Of a stretch of DNA of 64,000 bases, positions 44,559-52,668 are shown in pieces. This DNA comes from Ruminococcus sp. AF31-8BH (GTDB lineage: Bacteria > Bacillota > Clostridia > Lachnospirales > Lachnospiraceae): NCBI RefSeq assembly GCF_003460605.1, contig NZ_QTVN01000003.1:62328-126327 (forward strand). Reading direction: 5' to 3'. The notes under the pieces were generated by a model, which did no database searches, had not been told where the DNA came from, and worked only from the letters and a program-made list of their open reading frames with translations. Position numbers and translations under genes: made by a program. Every line of letters starts with the position of its first letter. Position 1 is the first letter of the stretch.

Positions 44559-46892
44559 TTATTTTACACTATCCTGATTGGAGTCCTGTAAATCAGCTTT
44601 TTCCTCAGATATCGGAGAAACATCTCCTGCATCGAAAGGCTGGGGCGTGCCTGCAAAGCCATTATCCTTTCCCTGACCTTCGTTTCCGCCTCCCCCACCG
44701 GAAAAGCTGCCCATTACACTAAGATCAATGTCTGAGCCATCAATCAGGTTGGAAGAATCCTGCTGCTGGCCTTCGTCTGTGGATGGAATAGTGCCTGCCA
44801 GCTGGCCGCTGACGCTTTTTGCCCGAAGCTGTACCACTTCTATTAGCATATTTGCGGCTTCCTCATATTCTTCATAGCTGTAAAAAGCAGTGGGGTCATT
44901 TCCTACCAGGTCATCGATCTGGCTGCGGATTCTCTCATAAGTTTTCTCAAACTCACCACCATTCACATATTTTTCCACAAGTTCATTCAGATACCCATGG
45001 TACTGTTCCAGATATTCCTCGTTTTCCAGAAGGGCATTGAAAAAATCAGTAATGGAAAATGGCGTATCAATGGCATCGTTGATCACCGAAGTTGCTCCCA
45101 AGGACTGACCTCCCATTTTACCGCCCATGGACATACCGCCAAAGGAAAGGTTGTAGTCCCATGGCAAAATATTCAGCTTGCCATTATATTCATACAGGTA
45201 ATAATTATGCGCCATAGTACCGGAAAGGCTGTCATCGTTCACCACGAAGGTGTGAACTGCCATATATTTCAGTATATTATCTACATCCATATAGGTTTCC
45301 AAATCTGTACCTTCACTGATATTTTTTAAGGCTTCTACCACCCGCTTGTGGTCTTTTTTATCCGAATCTGTGATCTCACCATCCCAGATTGTAGAATAGC
45401 TGTCAAGATCATCATCTGTATAGTTCAGATCTGCGCCGCCATTTCCACCCATGATTCCCATTTTGATATCTGCAACTTCTCCATTGGGAGCTTCTCCCAT
45501 TTGCGGAAAGTCCTCGCCATCCGGCATCTCTCCCTTCTGCGGAAAGTCCTCTCCATCCGGCATCTCTCCCTTCTGTGGAAAGTCCGCTCCATCTGGCATC
45601 TCTCCCTTCTGCGGAAAGTCCTCTCCATCTGGCATCTCTCCCTTCTGCGGAAAGTCCTCTCCATCTGGCATCTCTCCCTTCTGCGGAAAGTCCTCTCCAT
45701 CTGGCATCTCTCCCTTCTGCGGAAAGTCCTCTCCATCTGGCATCTCTCCCTTCTGCGGAAAGTCCTCTCCATCTGGCATCTCTCCCTTCTGCGGAAAGTC
45801 CTCTCCATCTGGCATCTCTCCCTTCTGCGGAAAGTCCTCTCCATCTGGCATCTCTCCCTTCTGCGGAAAGTCCTCTCCATCTGGCATCTCTCCCTTCTGC
45901 GGAAAGTCCTCTCCATCTGGCATCTCTCCCTTCTGCGGAAAGTCCTCTCCATCTGGCATCTCTCCCTTCTGCGGAAAGTCCTCTCCATCTGGCATCTCTC
46001 CCTTCTGCGGAAAGTCCTCTCCATCTGGCATCTCTCCCTTCTGCGGAAAGTCCTCTCCATCTGGCATCTCTCCCTTCTGCGGAAAGTCCTCTCCATCTGG
46101 CATCTCTCCCTTCTGCGGAAAGTCCTCTCCATCTGGCATCTCTCCCTTCTGCGGAAAGTCCTCTCCATCTGGCATCTCTCCCTTCTGCGGAAAGTCCTCT
46201 CCATCTGGCATCTCTCCCTTCTGCGGAAAACCATTTCCATCTACACCGCCGCCAATGCCCATGCTCTCCGGCTTATACAGATTTCCGTCCTCCGTTCCGT
46301 AGTTTCGCAGCATGAAGCTATCCTCCACAGCTTCCAGTGCCAGATAAACACCCCGGTAATCTCCGTTTACGCTAATTTTTGCATAATTATATAAAGAAGC
46401 ATCCACACCAAGATACTGGTACATGTCGTAAACAATTGCCTCTTTCATGTTGGTAGCATCTGCATAATTGTTGTTCAGGATCAGCTTATCCAGTCCATAG
46501 CATGTCTGCCCTTCTATATAATGATCGAATTCCAGCTTAAAGCTGTACCGGTCAGTATCCGGATCATTTACAATAGAGGAAAGGCTTGTGTTTCCTTTTG
46601 GACGGATTCCAACAGAATAAAAGGTCTTGCCGTTTACCACCACATTGCAGGAATAATATTCCTCGGAAATAGCATTTTCCAGCATATTATTCCAGTCATC
46701 CTCGTCCATAAGAATATCAATATCCATAATCTGATCTGTGCTAAACAGCTTGCTTTCATATTTCATTGTGACCGCATTGTTTCCATAGACTTCCTGAAGC
46801 TTATCAGAAAAAAGAGAAGCCATAAGACACAGAATCACTGCCGCAGCCATGATTACAGATGCAATCCTTGTTATATATTTATTTGTAACCAT
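44559..46892 (-). CDS. CotH kinase-fold protein with 21 tandem acidic repeats
   Basis: 777 residues from ATG 46892 (AGGAGGG upstream; an earlier ATG overlaps the previous gene). Membrane anchor at about 10-30. The first part of the CotH domain has VGIRPKGNTSLSS near 100 and YRGVYLALEAVEDSFM near 182. Then comes an insert of about 250 residues made of the 12-residue unit PDGEDFPQKGEM. The domain resumes with DNILKYMAVHTFVVNDDSL and the catalytic-like LPWDYNLSFGG near 580. CotH is a secreted protein kinase in spore coats of Bacillus. The repeat array lies between the two halves of the kinase fold and would project as an acidic proline-rich loop. Last gene of the VTC-DUF4956-CotH operon. Confidence 0.88.
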   Translation of the reverse strand: MVTNKYITRIASVIMAAAVILCLMASLFSDKLQEVYGNNAVTMKYESKLFSTDQIMDIDILMDEDDWNNMLENAISEEYYSCNVVVNGKTFYSVGIRPKGNTSLSSIVNDPDTDRYSFKLEFDHYIEGQTCYGLDKLILNNNYADATNMKEAIVYDMYQYLGVDASLYNYAKISVNGDYRGVYLALEAVEDSFMLRNYGTEDGNLYKPESMGIGGGVDGNGFPQKGEMPDGEDFPQKGEMPDGEDFPQKGEMPDGEDFPQKGEMPDGEDFPQKGEMPDGEDFPQKGEMPDGEDFPQKGEMPDGEDFPQKGEMPDGEDFPQKGEMPDGEDFPQKGEMPDGEDFPQKGEMPDGEDFPQKGEMPDGEDFPQKGEMPDGEDFPQKGEMPDGEDFPQKGEMPDGEDFPQKGEMPDGEDFPQKGEMPDGEDFPQKGEMPDGADFPQKGEMPDGEDFPQKGEMPDGEDFPQMGEAPNGEVADIKMGIMGGNGGADLNYTDDDLDSYSTIWDGEITDSDKKDHKRVVEALKNISEGTDLETYMDVDNILKYMAVHTFVVNDDSLSGTMAHNYYLYEYNGKLNILPWDYNLSFGGMSMGGKMGGQSLGATSVINDAIDTPFSITDFFNALLENEEYLEQYHGYLNELVEKYVNGGEFEKTYERIRSQIDDLVGNDPTAFYSYEEYEEAANMLIEVVQLRAKSVSGQLAGTIPSTDEGQQQDSSNLIDGSDIDLSVMGSFSGGGGGNEGQGKDNGFAGTPQPFDAGDVSPISEEKADLQDSNQDSVK
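45490..46240. repeat. 36-bp coding tandem repeat, 21 copies
   Basis: Period exactly 36 bp from 45502 to 46222 (TGCGGAAA core). From about 45590 to 46220 the units are base-for-base identical, about 17 copies; divergence is only at the two ends. Encodes PDGEDFPQKGEM. Perfect identity, including third positions, implies recent expansion or active homogenisation. Confidence 0.97.
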
Positions 46893-46908
46893 GTGCTTTT
46901 CCCTCCTG

Positions 46909-47580
46909 TCAGGACATATATTCACCGTTATAGCTTACCAGAGTTGCATTTTCCACACCTGCTATTTCATTCAGACGGTTTACAAATGCAGTTTCCCCGT
47001 CTTTCATGCGGATCTCTGCTGTGAACTCGATTCCCTGCGCGTTTACTGTTTTTGATTTCACTGCATATTTTTTCACTGCTTCCTTCATAAGAGAAAGAGC
47101 TGTGTTTTCTGCATTTTCGTCCTGACAGTTCAGAATCAGAAGATATGGATTGTCATGTATTTTTTTGTTGGCAAAAAGAATAAGAATCACACCGATAATA
47201 GCAGAACCGATCACTGCCAGCGGCAGCATTCCCGCACCGATCACAATTCCGGCTGCCACTGCCCAGAACAGATAGACGATTTCCATCGGCTCTTTAATTG
47301 CCGCACGGAAACGCACGATGGAAAGTGCACCTACCATACCAAGAGACAGCACCACATTTGACGTTACCGCCAGAATTACCAGGGTTGTCACCATAGTCAT
47401 TCCCACAAGGGTCATAGCGAATCCTGTGGAATACATCACACTGTTAAACGTCTTCTTATAAACTACAAAAATAAACATTCCGATCACCAGCGCCGCCACC
47501 ATAGCAATCAGAGTGTCCACTGCTGAAAATTCTGTTATACTTTCCAGAAAACTGGATTTAAAAATATCATTAAATGTCAC
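46909..47580 (-). CDS. DUF4956 membrane protein
   Basis: 223 residues from a GTG start with GGAGG nine bases upstream. Three to four membrane helices in the first about 130 residues, including the family motif GALSIVRFRAAIKEPMEIVY near 85. A cytoplasmic alpha/beta domain of about 90 residues follows (ILNCQDENAENTALSLMKEAVKKY). DUF4956 proteins are regularly found with VTC and CotH proteins in Firmicutes; the biochemical role is not known to me. Here it sits between both. Confidence 0.88.
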   Translation of the reverse strand: MTFNDIFKSSFLESITEFSAVDTLIAMVAALVIGMFIFVVYKKTFNSVMYSTGFAMTLVGMTMVTTLVILAVTSNVVLSLGMVGALSIVRFRAAIKEPMEIVYLFWAVAAGIVIGAGMLPLAVIGSAIIGVILILFANKKIHDNPYLLILNCQDENAENTALSLMKEAVKKYAVKSKTVNAQGIEFTAEIRMKDGETAFVNRLNEIAGVENATLVSYNGEYMS

Positions 47581-47598
47581 TTTACAATTCCTCCTGTA

Positions 47599-48321
47599 TT
47601 ATCCATAGTTCCTGCACGCCCCATATTTGGAAAAAGACTGCTGCCGCACTCCGTCCATCTGGATCAGATCCTGTATCACCCTGGGCAAAAATGCATCATA
47701 TTTTACTTCCATGATCATTTCTCCCGGACACTGCACGGCTTCCACATCATACACCTTCTCTTCCAGAAACTTCTGGTGATACATGGTGGTCCGTACATTC
47801 CAGTCAAAGGTGATCCGCACATTTCCGGCTGCATAAATATACGGTTCTCTTGTATAGGAAACAAGTACCCTTGGTCTTAACTGCTGGTACTTCATTTTCC
47901 CGTAAAGCTCCTGAACTAAAGACGAAGGATGATTTCTCATCCATTCCAGATTTCCTGCAAGAAGCATCCTGCACTCAGCCTCTTTCAGTCCTGCACTTAC
48001 CTTCATGCAAAGATTGTTATCTTTTATTTTCTTTTCCAGAATAATATGCGTGAAATTATCATTATAGTAGCGAATTCGAAACTTTTCCCTTTTCGCCACG
48101 CCGTTTACTTTTTCCCGAAGTGCCTTATCCTGCACATTGTCAAAATAAATGCTGCGAATCTGATAGGTCCCATCCGCCTCTGTGTGCGGATCTGTTTTCA
48201 TCACCTGACGAAAACGGCTTCGAAGCTGCAGATACTGCCAGTAAGTAATGTTATATTTCAGCTCATGGCGATAATGGCCTGCCGGCCTTATCACGCCTGG
48301 TTTTATTTCCTTTGCATCCAT
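47599..48321 (-). CDS. VTC domain protein, putative polyphosphate polymerase
   Basis: 240 residues. VTC tunnel-fold motifs: RHELKYNIT near 18, SIYFDN near 57, KREKFRIRYYND near 77, ILEKKIK near 94, VSYTREPYI near 153 and MIMEVKYDAFLP near 200. The basic residues on strands and the EXK pairs match the CYTH/VTC active site that polymerises phosphate from nucleoside triphosphate in yeast Vtc4. First gene of the operon; ends 19 bp before the DUF4956 start. Confidence 0.88.
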   Translation of the reverse strand: MDAKEIKPGVIRPAGHYRHELKYNITYWQYLQLRSRFRQVMKTDPHTEADGTYQIRSIYFDNVQDKALREKVNGVAKREKFRIRYYNDNFTHIILEKKIKDNNLCMKVSAGLKEAECRMLLAGNLEWMRNHPSSLVQELYGKMKYQQLRPRVLVSYTREPYIYAAGNVRITFDWNVRTTMYHQKFLEEKVYDVEAVQCPGEMIMEVKYDAFLPRVIQDLIQMDGVRQQSFSKYGACRNYG

Positions 48322-48386
48322 CCGTTTTACCTCCCTTCCCGGAACCGCCGACCCAAAATTCCAGACCGTCCCGATCGTCTTTTGAG

Positions 48387-48419
48387 ATTATAGAAGCCCA
48401 ACCTGAAATGAACCTGAAA
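48387..48419 (-). promoter_or_regulatory. Response-regulator-type promoter of the VTC-DUF4956-CotH operon
   Basis: On the minus strand TATAAT (48392-48387) has no -35. Instead TTTCAGGTT occurs twice (48419-48411 and 48408-48400) with an exact 11-bp period, ending 7 bp before the -10. Direct repeats of that period over the -35 are the usual target of OmpR/PhoB-family activators. Confidence 0.6.
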
Positions 48420-48498
48420 AACTCTGTGACCATTCTGCGAAACTTGCATCAGCACTTTCCAACTCCCCGCCAACGAAAAGCGCCTCTTTCAAAGCATA

Positions 48499-48540
48499 CA
48501 AAAAGGCCTCATGCTCTCAAAACAGAAAACACAAGGCCTC
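48499..48540 (-). terminator. Terminator of the GGDEF-EAL gene
   Basis: AGGCCT stems at 48504-48509 and 48534-48539 with partly paired loop; T-run on the minus strand. Confidence 0.6.
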
Positions 48541-48563
48541 TTTCTCAATTTTTCAAATAAGCT

Positions 48564-50219
48564 TTATCTGTCAAAATATTTCTCATAGAACTCTGCTGCA
48601 GGACATGGCTTAGAATAGTAATATCCCTGCAGAAGCTCCGGCTGATAGCTCTGTACCACGGCCAGAATCTCCGCATTCTCCACGCCTTCCACGCAAACCT
48701 GGATCTTGGTCTGCTTGCTTAAGTTCATAATATATTCCAGAATTGCCTGATCCATCTCGTCATCCTGAATGGAACGTACAAAAGTATGGTCGATCTTGAT
48801 CAGCTGGGGCTTCAGCTTGCGAAGCAGTGCAATGGAGGAATACTCCGTGCCAAAATCATCCAGCGCCATCTTAATTCCCAGGTTCTTGAAATATTCAAAA
48901 TCATCCTGCAGCCTGTTTGGATCTGAGACCTTGCAGCTTTCTGTAAGCTCCAGGATCAGAGACTGAGCTGGTGTCTGGGATTCCTCCAGAATCCTGGTGA
49001 CCATCTCACGAAATCCCGGCTGCAGCATCTGAATATAGGAAACATTCACGGAAATTACGAAATCCGGATTCTCCTTCCGCCACAGAGCCGCCTGGGCAAG
49101 GGCTGCATTCAAAAGCCACTCTCCCACCTCGCGGATGGTTCCGTCCTCTTCCAGAATAGGAATAAACTCCATAGGGGAAACCATACTTCCATCTGGCAGA
49201 TAAAAACGCATCAATGTCTCCGCGCCGTAAACCTGCTGTTTCTCTCCTCTGATCAACGGCTGGTAAACCAGGGAAAATCCACGGAATTCATTGGCAATTG
49301 CCTCCCTTAACACCTCCTGAAGCTGGAACTGCTCCACAGTTCTCCTGTGCATTTTGCCGGAAAACTGGGCAATGCAGCCTCTGCCGTCCTTCTTCGCCTG
49401 TTCCAGGGCATATTCCACATTGGCATGCAAAGTCTCGAAGTCCTCTGCATCCTGGGGGAAAAATGCCACTCCGCAGGAAATAGTCAGCTGGATCTCCAGC
49501 TTCATCTCCCTTGGAACTTCCTCTCCGAACCGTTTCACCTGCTGATAGATCCATTCTATTTTGTCCCGATCCAGATCTGTGGTAATGCAGTAGAACTTGC
49601 CTCCCTGACCACGGTAAAAGGTAACACCCACCAGTTCATGGCACTTCTGTCCCAGAAGCTGAAGAACCTCATCTCCCACCATATATCCAAGAAGATCGTT
49701 GATTCTCTGCAGTCTGTCCACGTCAAATAAGAGAATGGCACCCTCCATTCCCTGATTGATAAACACAGGCAGCTGCTTCTTCAGCTCATGAAATGTGTAC
49801 AGGCCTGTTGGCTGATCAAACTTGGCATTCACTCCAAGATTCATCATAGTTCCCACAAAAAGCCCCAGGCTTCCATCCTCATGGCGCTCCACAACTCCCT
49901 GGCACTTCACCCACACATATTTGCCGTATTTATTCAGCGCACGGTATTCACAATTGTGGCGGTTGCTTTTTCCCGCGAAAATCCTTCCAATATCTTCCAG
50001 AAAGATATGCTGATCCTGGGGATGGATATGCTTCACCCACTCGTTCGCCGTGTCTGCAATATACTCTCCCGGCAGATTAAAATAATCCACGCTTGATTTG
50101 GACCATCTGGAAAAATCCCGTTCCAGGTCTGCCATATAAATATACAGATTATCTGAAGTCTGAGACAGCATTTCAAATAAGTGGCTGTCCAGATTAGATA
50201 TGTCTATCAAAAAAACCAC
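48564..50219 (-). CDS. PAS-GGDEF-EAL protein, probable c-di-GMP phosphodiesterase
   Basis: 551 residues from GTG 50219 with GAGGG upstream. PAS domain about 20-125 (WVKHIHPQDQHIFLEDI, CEYRALNKYGKYVWVKC). The GGDEF domain, 135-295, has the catalytic motif degenerate as GQGGKFY. EAL domain 310-545: YGAETLMRF (EAL as ETL, Glu kept), LILELTES, ALDDFGTEYSS, KIDHTFVRSI, VEGVENAEIL, all metal and catalytic residues present. So the protein most likely hydrolyses c-di-GMP, with GGDEF as a nucleotide sensor. No membrane segment; a cytoplasmic sensor. Confidence 0.9.
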   Translation of the reverse strand: MVFLIDISNLDSHLFEMLSQTSDNLYIYMADLERDFSRWSKSSVDYFNLPGEYIADTANEWVKHIHPQDQHIFLEDIGRIFAGKSNRHNCEYRALNKYGKYVWVKCQGVVERHEDGSLGLFVGTMMNLGVNAKFDQPTGLYTFHELKKQLPVFINQGMEGAILLFDVDRLQRINDLLGYMVGDEVLQLLGQKCHELVGVTFYRGQGGKFYCITTDLDRDKIEWIYQQVKRFGEEVPREMKLEIQLTISCGVAFFPQDAEDFETLHANVEYALEQAKKDGRGCIAQFSGKMHRRTVEQFQLQEVLREAIANEFRGFSLVYQPLIRGEKQQVYGAETLMRFYLPDGSMVSPMEFIPILEEDGTIREVGEWLLNAALAQAALWRKENPDFVISVNVSYIQMLQPGFREMVTRILEESQTPAQSLILELTESCKVSDPNRLQDDFEYFKNLGIKMALDDFGTEYSSIALLRKLKPQLIKIDHTFVRSIQDDEMDQAILEYIMNLSKQTKIQVCVEGVENAEILAVVQSYQPELLQGYYYSKPCPAAEFYEKYFDR

Positions 50220-50364
50220 GCCTTCCCTCTTTCACGTTCCTTTTTGAAATTATATTTTACCATACTCTGTTAGATGACGTCTACTTTTTTTGACAATTTT
50301 GCTGAAAAATATTAAGAAAATATAAAGGAATCAATACATAATCGTGTTACGATACTTTTATATG

Positions 50365-50412
50365 CAAAAAACAGGCACCATATTCCCTCATTCTGGAAAA
50401 TATGATGCCTGT
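50365..50412 (-). terminator. Rho-independent terminator of metY
   Basis: ACAGGCACCATATT (50371-50384) pairs with AATATGATGCCTGT (50399-50412) with one mismatch; T-run on the minus strand. Confidence 0.9.
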
Positions 50413-50471
50413 TCTTTTACATTATAGTTTTATATCCTGGAAAAATGTTTCCTGGCTATGGATGACCAGTC

Positions 50472-51776
50472 TTATTTTACTGCCTCAAATGCTGCGTCCA
50501 AAGCTGCAATCAGGTCTTCTGCTTTCTCAATACCGATGGAAAGACGAATTGTGTTTGGCTTGATGCCCTGGTCAAGAAGCTCTTCCTCTGTGCACTGGCT
50601 GTGTGTAGTTGTTGCAGGATGGATGACAAGAGATTTTACATCTGCAACATTTGCAAGCAGGGAGAAGATTGCAAGGTTATCAATAAATTTCTGTGCAGTC
50701 TTGGCGTCTCCCTTGATCTCGAATGTGAAGATGGAACCGCCGCCGTTTGGAAGGTATTTCTTGTACAGATAATGACTTGGCTCACTCTCCAGAGACGGAT
50801 GATGTACAGCCTCAACCTGCGGATGCTTGGACAGGTAATCTACAATTTTCAGTGCATTGCTTACGTGACGCTCAACTCTTAAGGAAAGAGTTTCCAGTCC
50901 CTGTAAAAACAAAAATGCATGGAATGGAGAAAGTGTTGCACCGGTATCACGAAGGATGATGGCACGGATATAGGTTACAAATGCTGCCGGAGCAGTTGCC
51001 TCTGCGAAGGAAATTCCGTGATAGCTTGGGTTTGGCTCAGAAATCCACGGGAATTTGCCTGATGCTTTCCAGTCAAAGTTTCCGCTATCTACGATTACAC
51101 CGCCGATTGCAGTACCATGTCCGCCGATAAATTTGGTTGCGGAATGAATCACAATGTCAGCGCCATACTCGATTGGGCGAACCAGATAAGGGGTTGCAAA
51201 TGTAGAATCCACTACAAGCGGAATGTTGTGTTTATGTGCAACCTTTGCAACTTCTTCGATATCGATCAGGTTGGAGTTCGGGTTTCCAAGTGTTTCAATA
51301 AAGATTGCTTTTGTGTTTTCCTGGATTGCAGCTTCGAAGGAACCTTCTACTTCCGGATCTACAAATGTTGCGGTAACGCCGTTTGTCTGTGGAAGGGTAT
51401 GTGCCAGAAGGTTGTAAGTTCCGCCGTAGATGGTCTTGGAAGCTATAATGTGCTCACCTGTTTTTGCAAGTGCCTGGAATGTGTAGGCGATTGCGGCTGC
51501 ACCGGAAGCAACTGCCAATGCTGCAACGCCGCCTTCAAGAGCTGCGATTCTCTTCTCGAAAACATCTTCAGTTGGATTTGTAAGTCTTCCATAAATGTTT
51601 CCTGCATCACGAAGTCCGAAGCGGTCTGCTGCATGCTGTGAGTTATGGAATACATAGGATGTGGATGCGTAGATCGGAACAGCTCTTGCGTCTGTTACCG
51701 GGTCTGCCTGCTCCTGTCCGATGTGTAACTGTTTTGTTTCAAATCCCCAGTTTTTGGAATCTTTAATATCTGCCAT
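50472..51776 (-). CDS. metY: O-acetylhomoserine sulfhydrylase
   Basis: 434 residues from ATG 51776 (GGAGG eight bases upstream). Cys/Met-metabolism PLP enzyme: YGRLTNPTEDVFEKRIAALE near 65, SGAAAIAYTFQALAK near 90, FIETLGNPNSNL near 152, VVDSTFATPYLVRP near 182, and the PLP lysine in VIHSATKFIGGHGT near 208. It makes homocysteine from O-acetylhomoserine and sulfide. Single gene with promoter and terminator; no S-box or T-box in the leader. Confidence 0.95.
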   Translation of the reverse strand: MADIKDSKNWGFETKQLHIGQEQADPVTDARAVPIYASTSYVFHNSQHAADRFGLRDAGNIYGRLTNPTEDVFEKRIAALEGGVAALAVASGAAAIAYTFQALAKTGEHIIASKTIYGGTYNLLAHTLPQTNGVTATFVDPEVEGSFEAAIQENTKAIFIETLGNPNSNLIDIEEVAKVAHKHNIPLVVDSTFATPYLVRPIEYGADIVIHSATKFIGGHGTAIGGVIVDSGNFDWKASGKFPWISEPNPSYHGISFAEATAPAAFVTYIRAIILRDTGATLSPFHAFLFLQGLETLSLRVERHVSNALKIVDYLSKHPQVEAVHHPSLESEPSHYLYKKYLPNGGGSIFTFEIKGDAKTAQKFIDNLAIFSLLANVADVKSLVIHPATTTHSQCTEEELLDQGIKPNTIRLSIGIEKAEDLIAALDAAFEAVK

Positions 51777-51901
51777 TTTCTTTTCCTCCGTATCTTTTCT
51801 TCTTAGCAAATAAGCTTGCCAGTAATTTTTTATTTAATGTTGTTTTTGTTATTGATTTTTGCTTTTTTCTTTGTTGCTGCTTTGTTTTTGTTGATGAATG
51901 C
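51777..51901 (-). other. A-rich, unstructured 5' leader of metY
   Basis: The transcript from about 51895 carries some 70 nt of CAA- and AAA-rich sequence (for example AACAAAAACAACATTAAATA) almost without G or U, before the GGAGG site. No riboswitch pattern seen. Confidence 0.5.
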
Positions 51902-51930
51902 ATAGTAACATACTGGGGATTGTCTGTCCA
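51902..51930 (-). promoter_or_regulatory. Promoter of metY
   Basis: TGGACA, 17-bp spacer, TACTAT on the minus strand. Confidence 0.6.
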
Positions 51931-51934
51931 ATAT

Positions 51935-51979
51935 GTAAAAAAAATATCTAGTTATAGTTTTCGTCTATAACCAGATATT
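51935..51979 (-). terminator. Rho-independent terminator of pdxST
   Basis: AATATCTAGTTATAG (51943-51957) pairs with CTATAACCAGATATT (51965-51979) with one G-U pair; eight T residues on the minus strand. Confidence 0.88.
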
Positions 51980-52022
51980 TTGGAATTGTTTTTTCTGTTC
52001 TGCTCAAAGAGTGTCGCCCCAA

Positions 52023-52073
52023 GTCTTCTGCCAATGCTATGTTACGATTTGCGGAGGATTTTGTCTGGATTCG
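52023..52073 (+). repeat. Degenerate left-arm fragment of the foldback MITE
   Basis: Aligns with the inner left arm of the complete element (56636-56690): shared ATTTG, GG-ATTTTGTC-GGAT and GGAGCG/GGGCG blocks in the same order. The right half is missing. It ends 12 bp before the pdxT stop codon. Confidence 0.5.
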
Positions 52074-52085
52074 GAGCGTATTTAT

Positions 52086-52667
52086 TTACTTAAGGCCTTT
52101 ATATTTTTTAACGCTTTCAAGAAAAGCACTGTGGATAGTATCATCCTCATCCAGCTCCGGGTGGAAAGCCAGACCATACTGCTCTTTGTATTTTACTGCC
52201 ACAATATTTCCTTCTACCTCTGCCAGCACTTCTGCACCTTCTTCGCATTTTTCAATGTAAGGAGCACGGATAAAGGTCATGGGAACTTCTCCCATTCCTT
52301 TCATCTCCTGGATTGTGTGGAAACTGCCAAGCTGTCTGCCGTAGGCATTTCGCTTTACTGTTACTGGCATGGTTCCGAAATACACATGCTCATCATTGGA
52401 AAGATGGTCTGCCAGAAGGATCAGTCCTGCGCAGGTGGCAAGCACCGGCATTCCGGCTTCTATTTTTTCCTTCATAGGCTGGAACATGTCCAGTTCACGA
52501 AGAAGCTTTCCCTGTACTGTGCTTTCCCCTCCCGGCAGCACCAGTCCGTCAAAGCCGCCATCCAGGTCTTCTCTTTTTCGCAGCTCTATACACTGTGCGC
52601 CTAATTTTTCCAGCTTGGCTTTGTGCTCTGCGAAGGCTCCCTGTACAGCAAGGATTCCGATTTTCAT
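52086..52667 (-). CDS. pdxT: Pyridoxal 5'-phosphate synthase glutaminase subunit
   Basis: 193 residues. Class I glutaminase triad: Cys in VLATCAGLILLA near 79, His and Glu in AFHPELDEDD near 170. IGILAVQGAFAEH at the N-terminus and LVLPGGESTVQGKLL near 45 are PdxT signatures. It supplies ammonia from glutamine to PdxS. One base after the PdxS stop. Confidence 0.96.
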   Translation of the reverse strand: MKIGILAVQGAFAEHKAKLEKLGAQCIELRKREDLDGGFDGLVLPGGESTVQGKLLRELDMFQPMKEKIEAGMPVLATCAGLILLADHLSNDEHVYFGTMPVTVKRNAYGRQLGSFHTIQEMKGMGEVPMTFIRAPYIEKCEEGAEVLAEVEGNIVAVKYKEQYGLAFHPELDEDDTIHSAFLESVKKYKGLK

Positions 52668-52668
52668 C

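Noticed and set aside
45490..46240. Possible CRISPR array because of 36-bp periodic sequence
   Set aside because: Units are contiguous, without spacers, and encode part of a protein; no cas genes nearby.
45348..46394. Long open frames (246-348 codons) on the + strand and a 271-codon frame in another minus frame across the CotH repeats
   Set aside because: A 36-bp period keeps any stop-free frame open; the proteins are pure repeats with no start signals. The minus-strand CotH frame has flanking conserved domains.
48479..48503. GCCTCTTTCAAAGCAT as another MITE end
   Set aside because: Similarity to the family end is too low and broken by a gap; it lies next to the GGDEF-EAL terminator.
48564..50219. 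Active diguanylate cyclase
   Set aside because: The GGDEF motif reads GGKFY, while all EAL catalytic residues are present, so phosphodiesterase is favoured.
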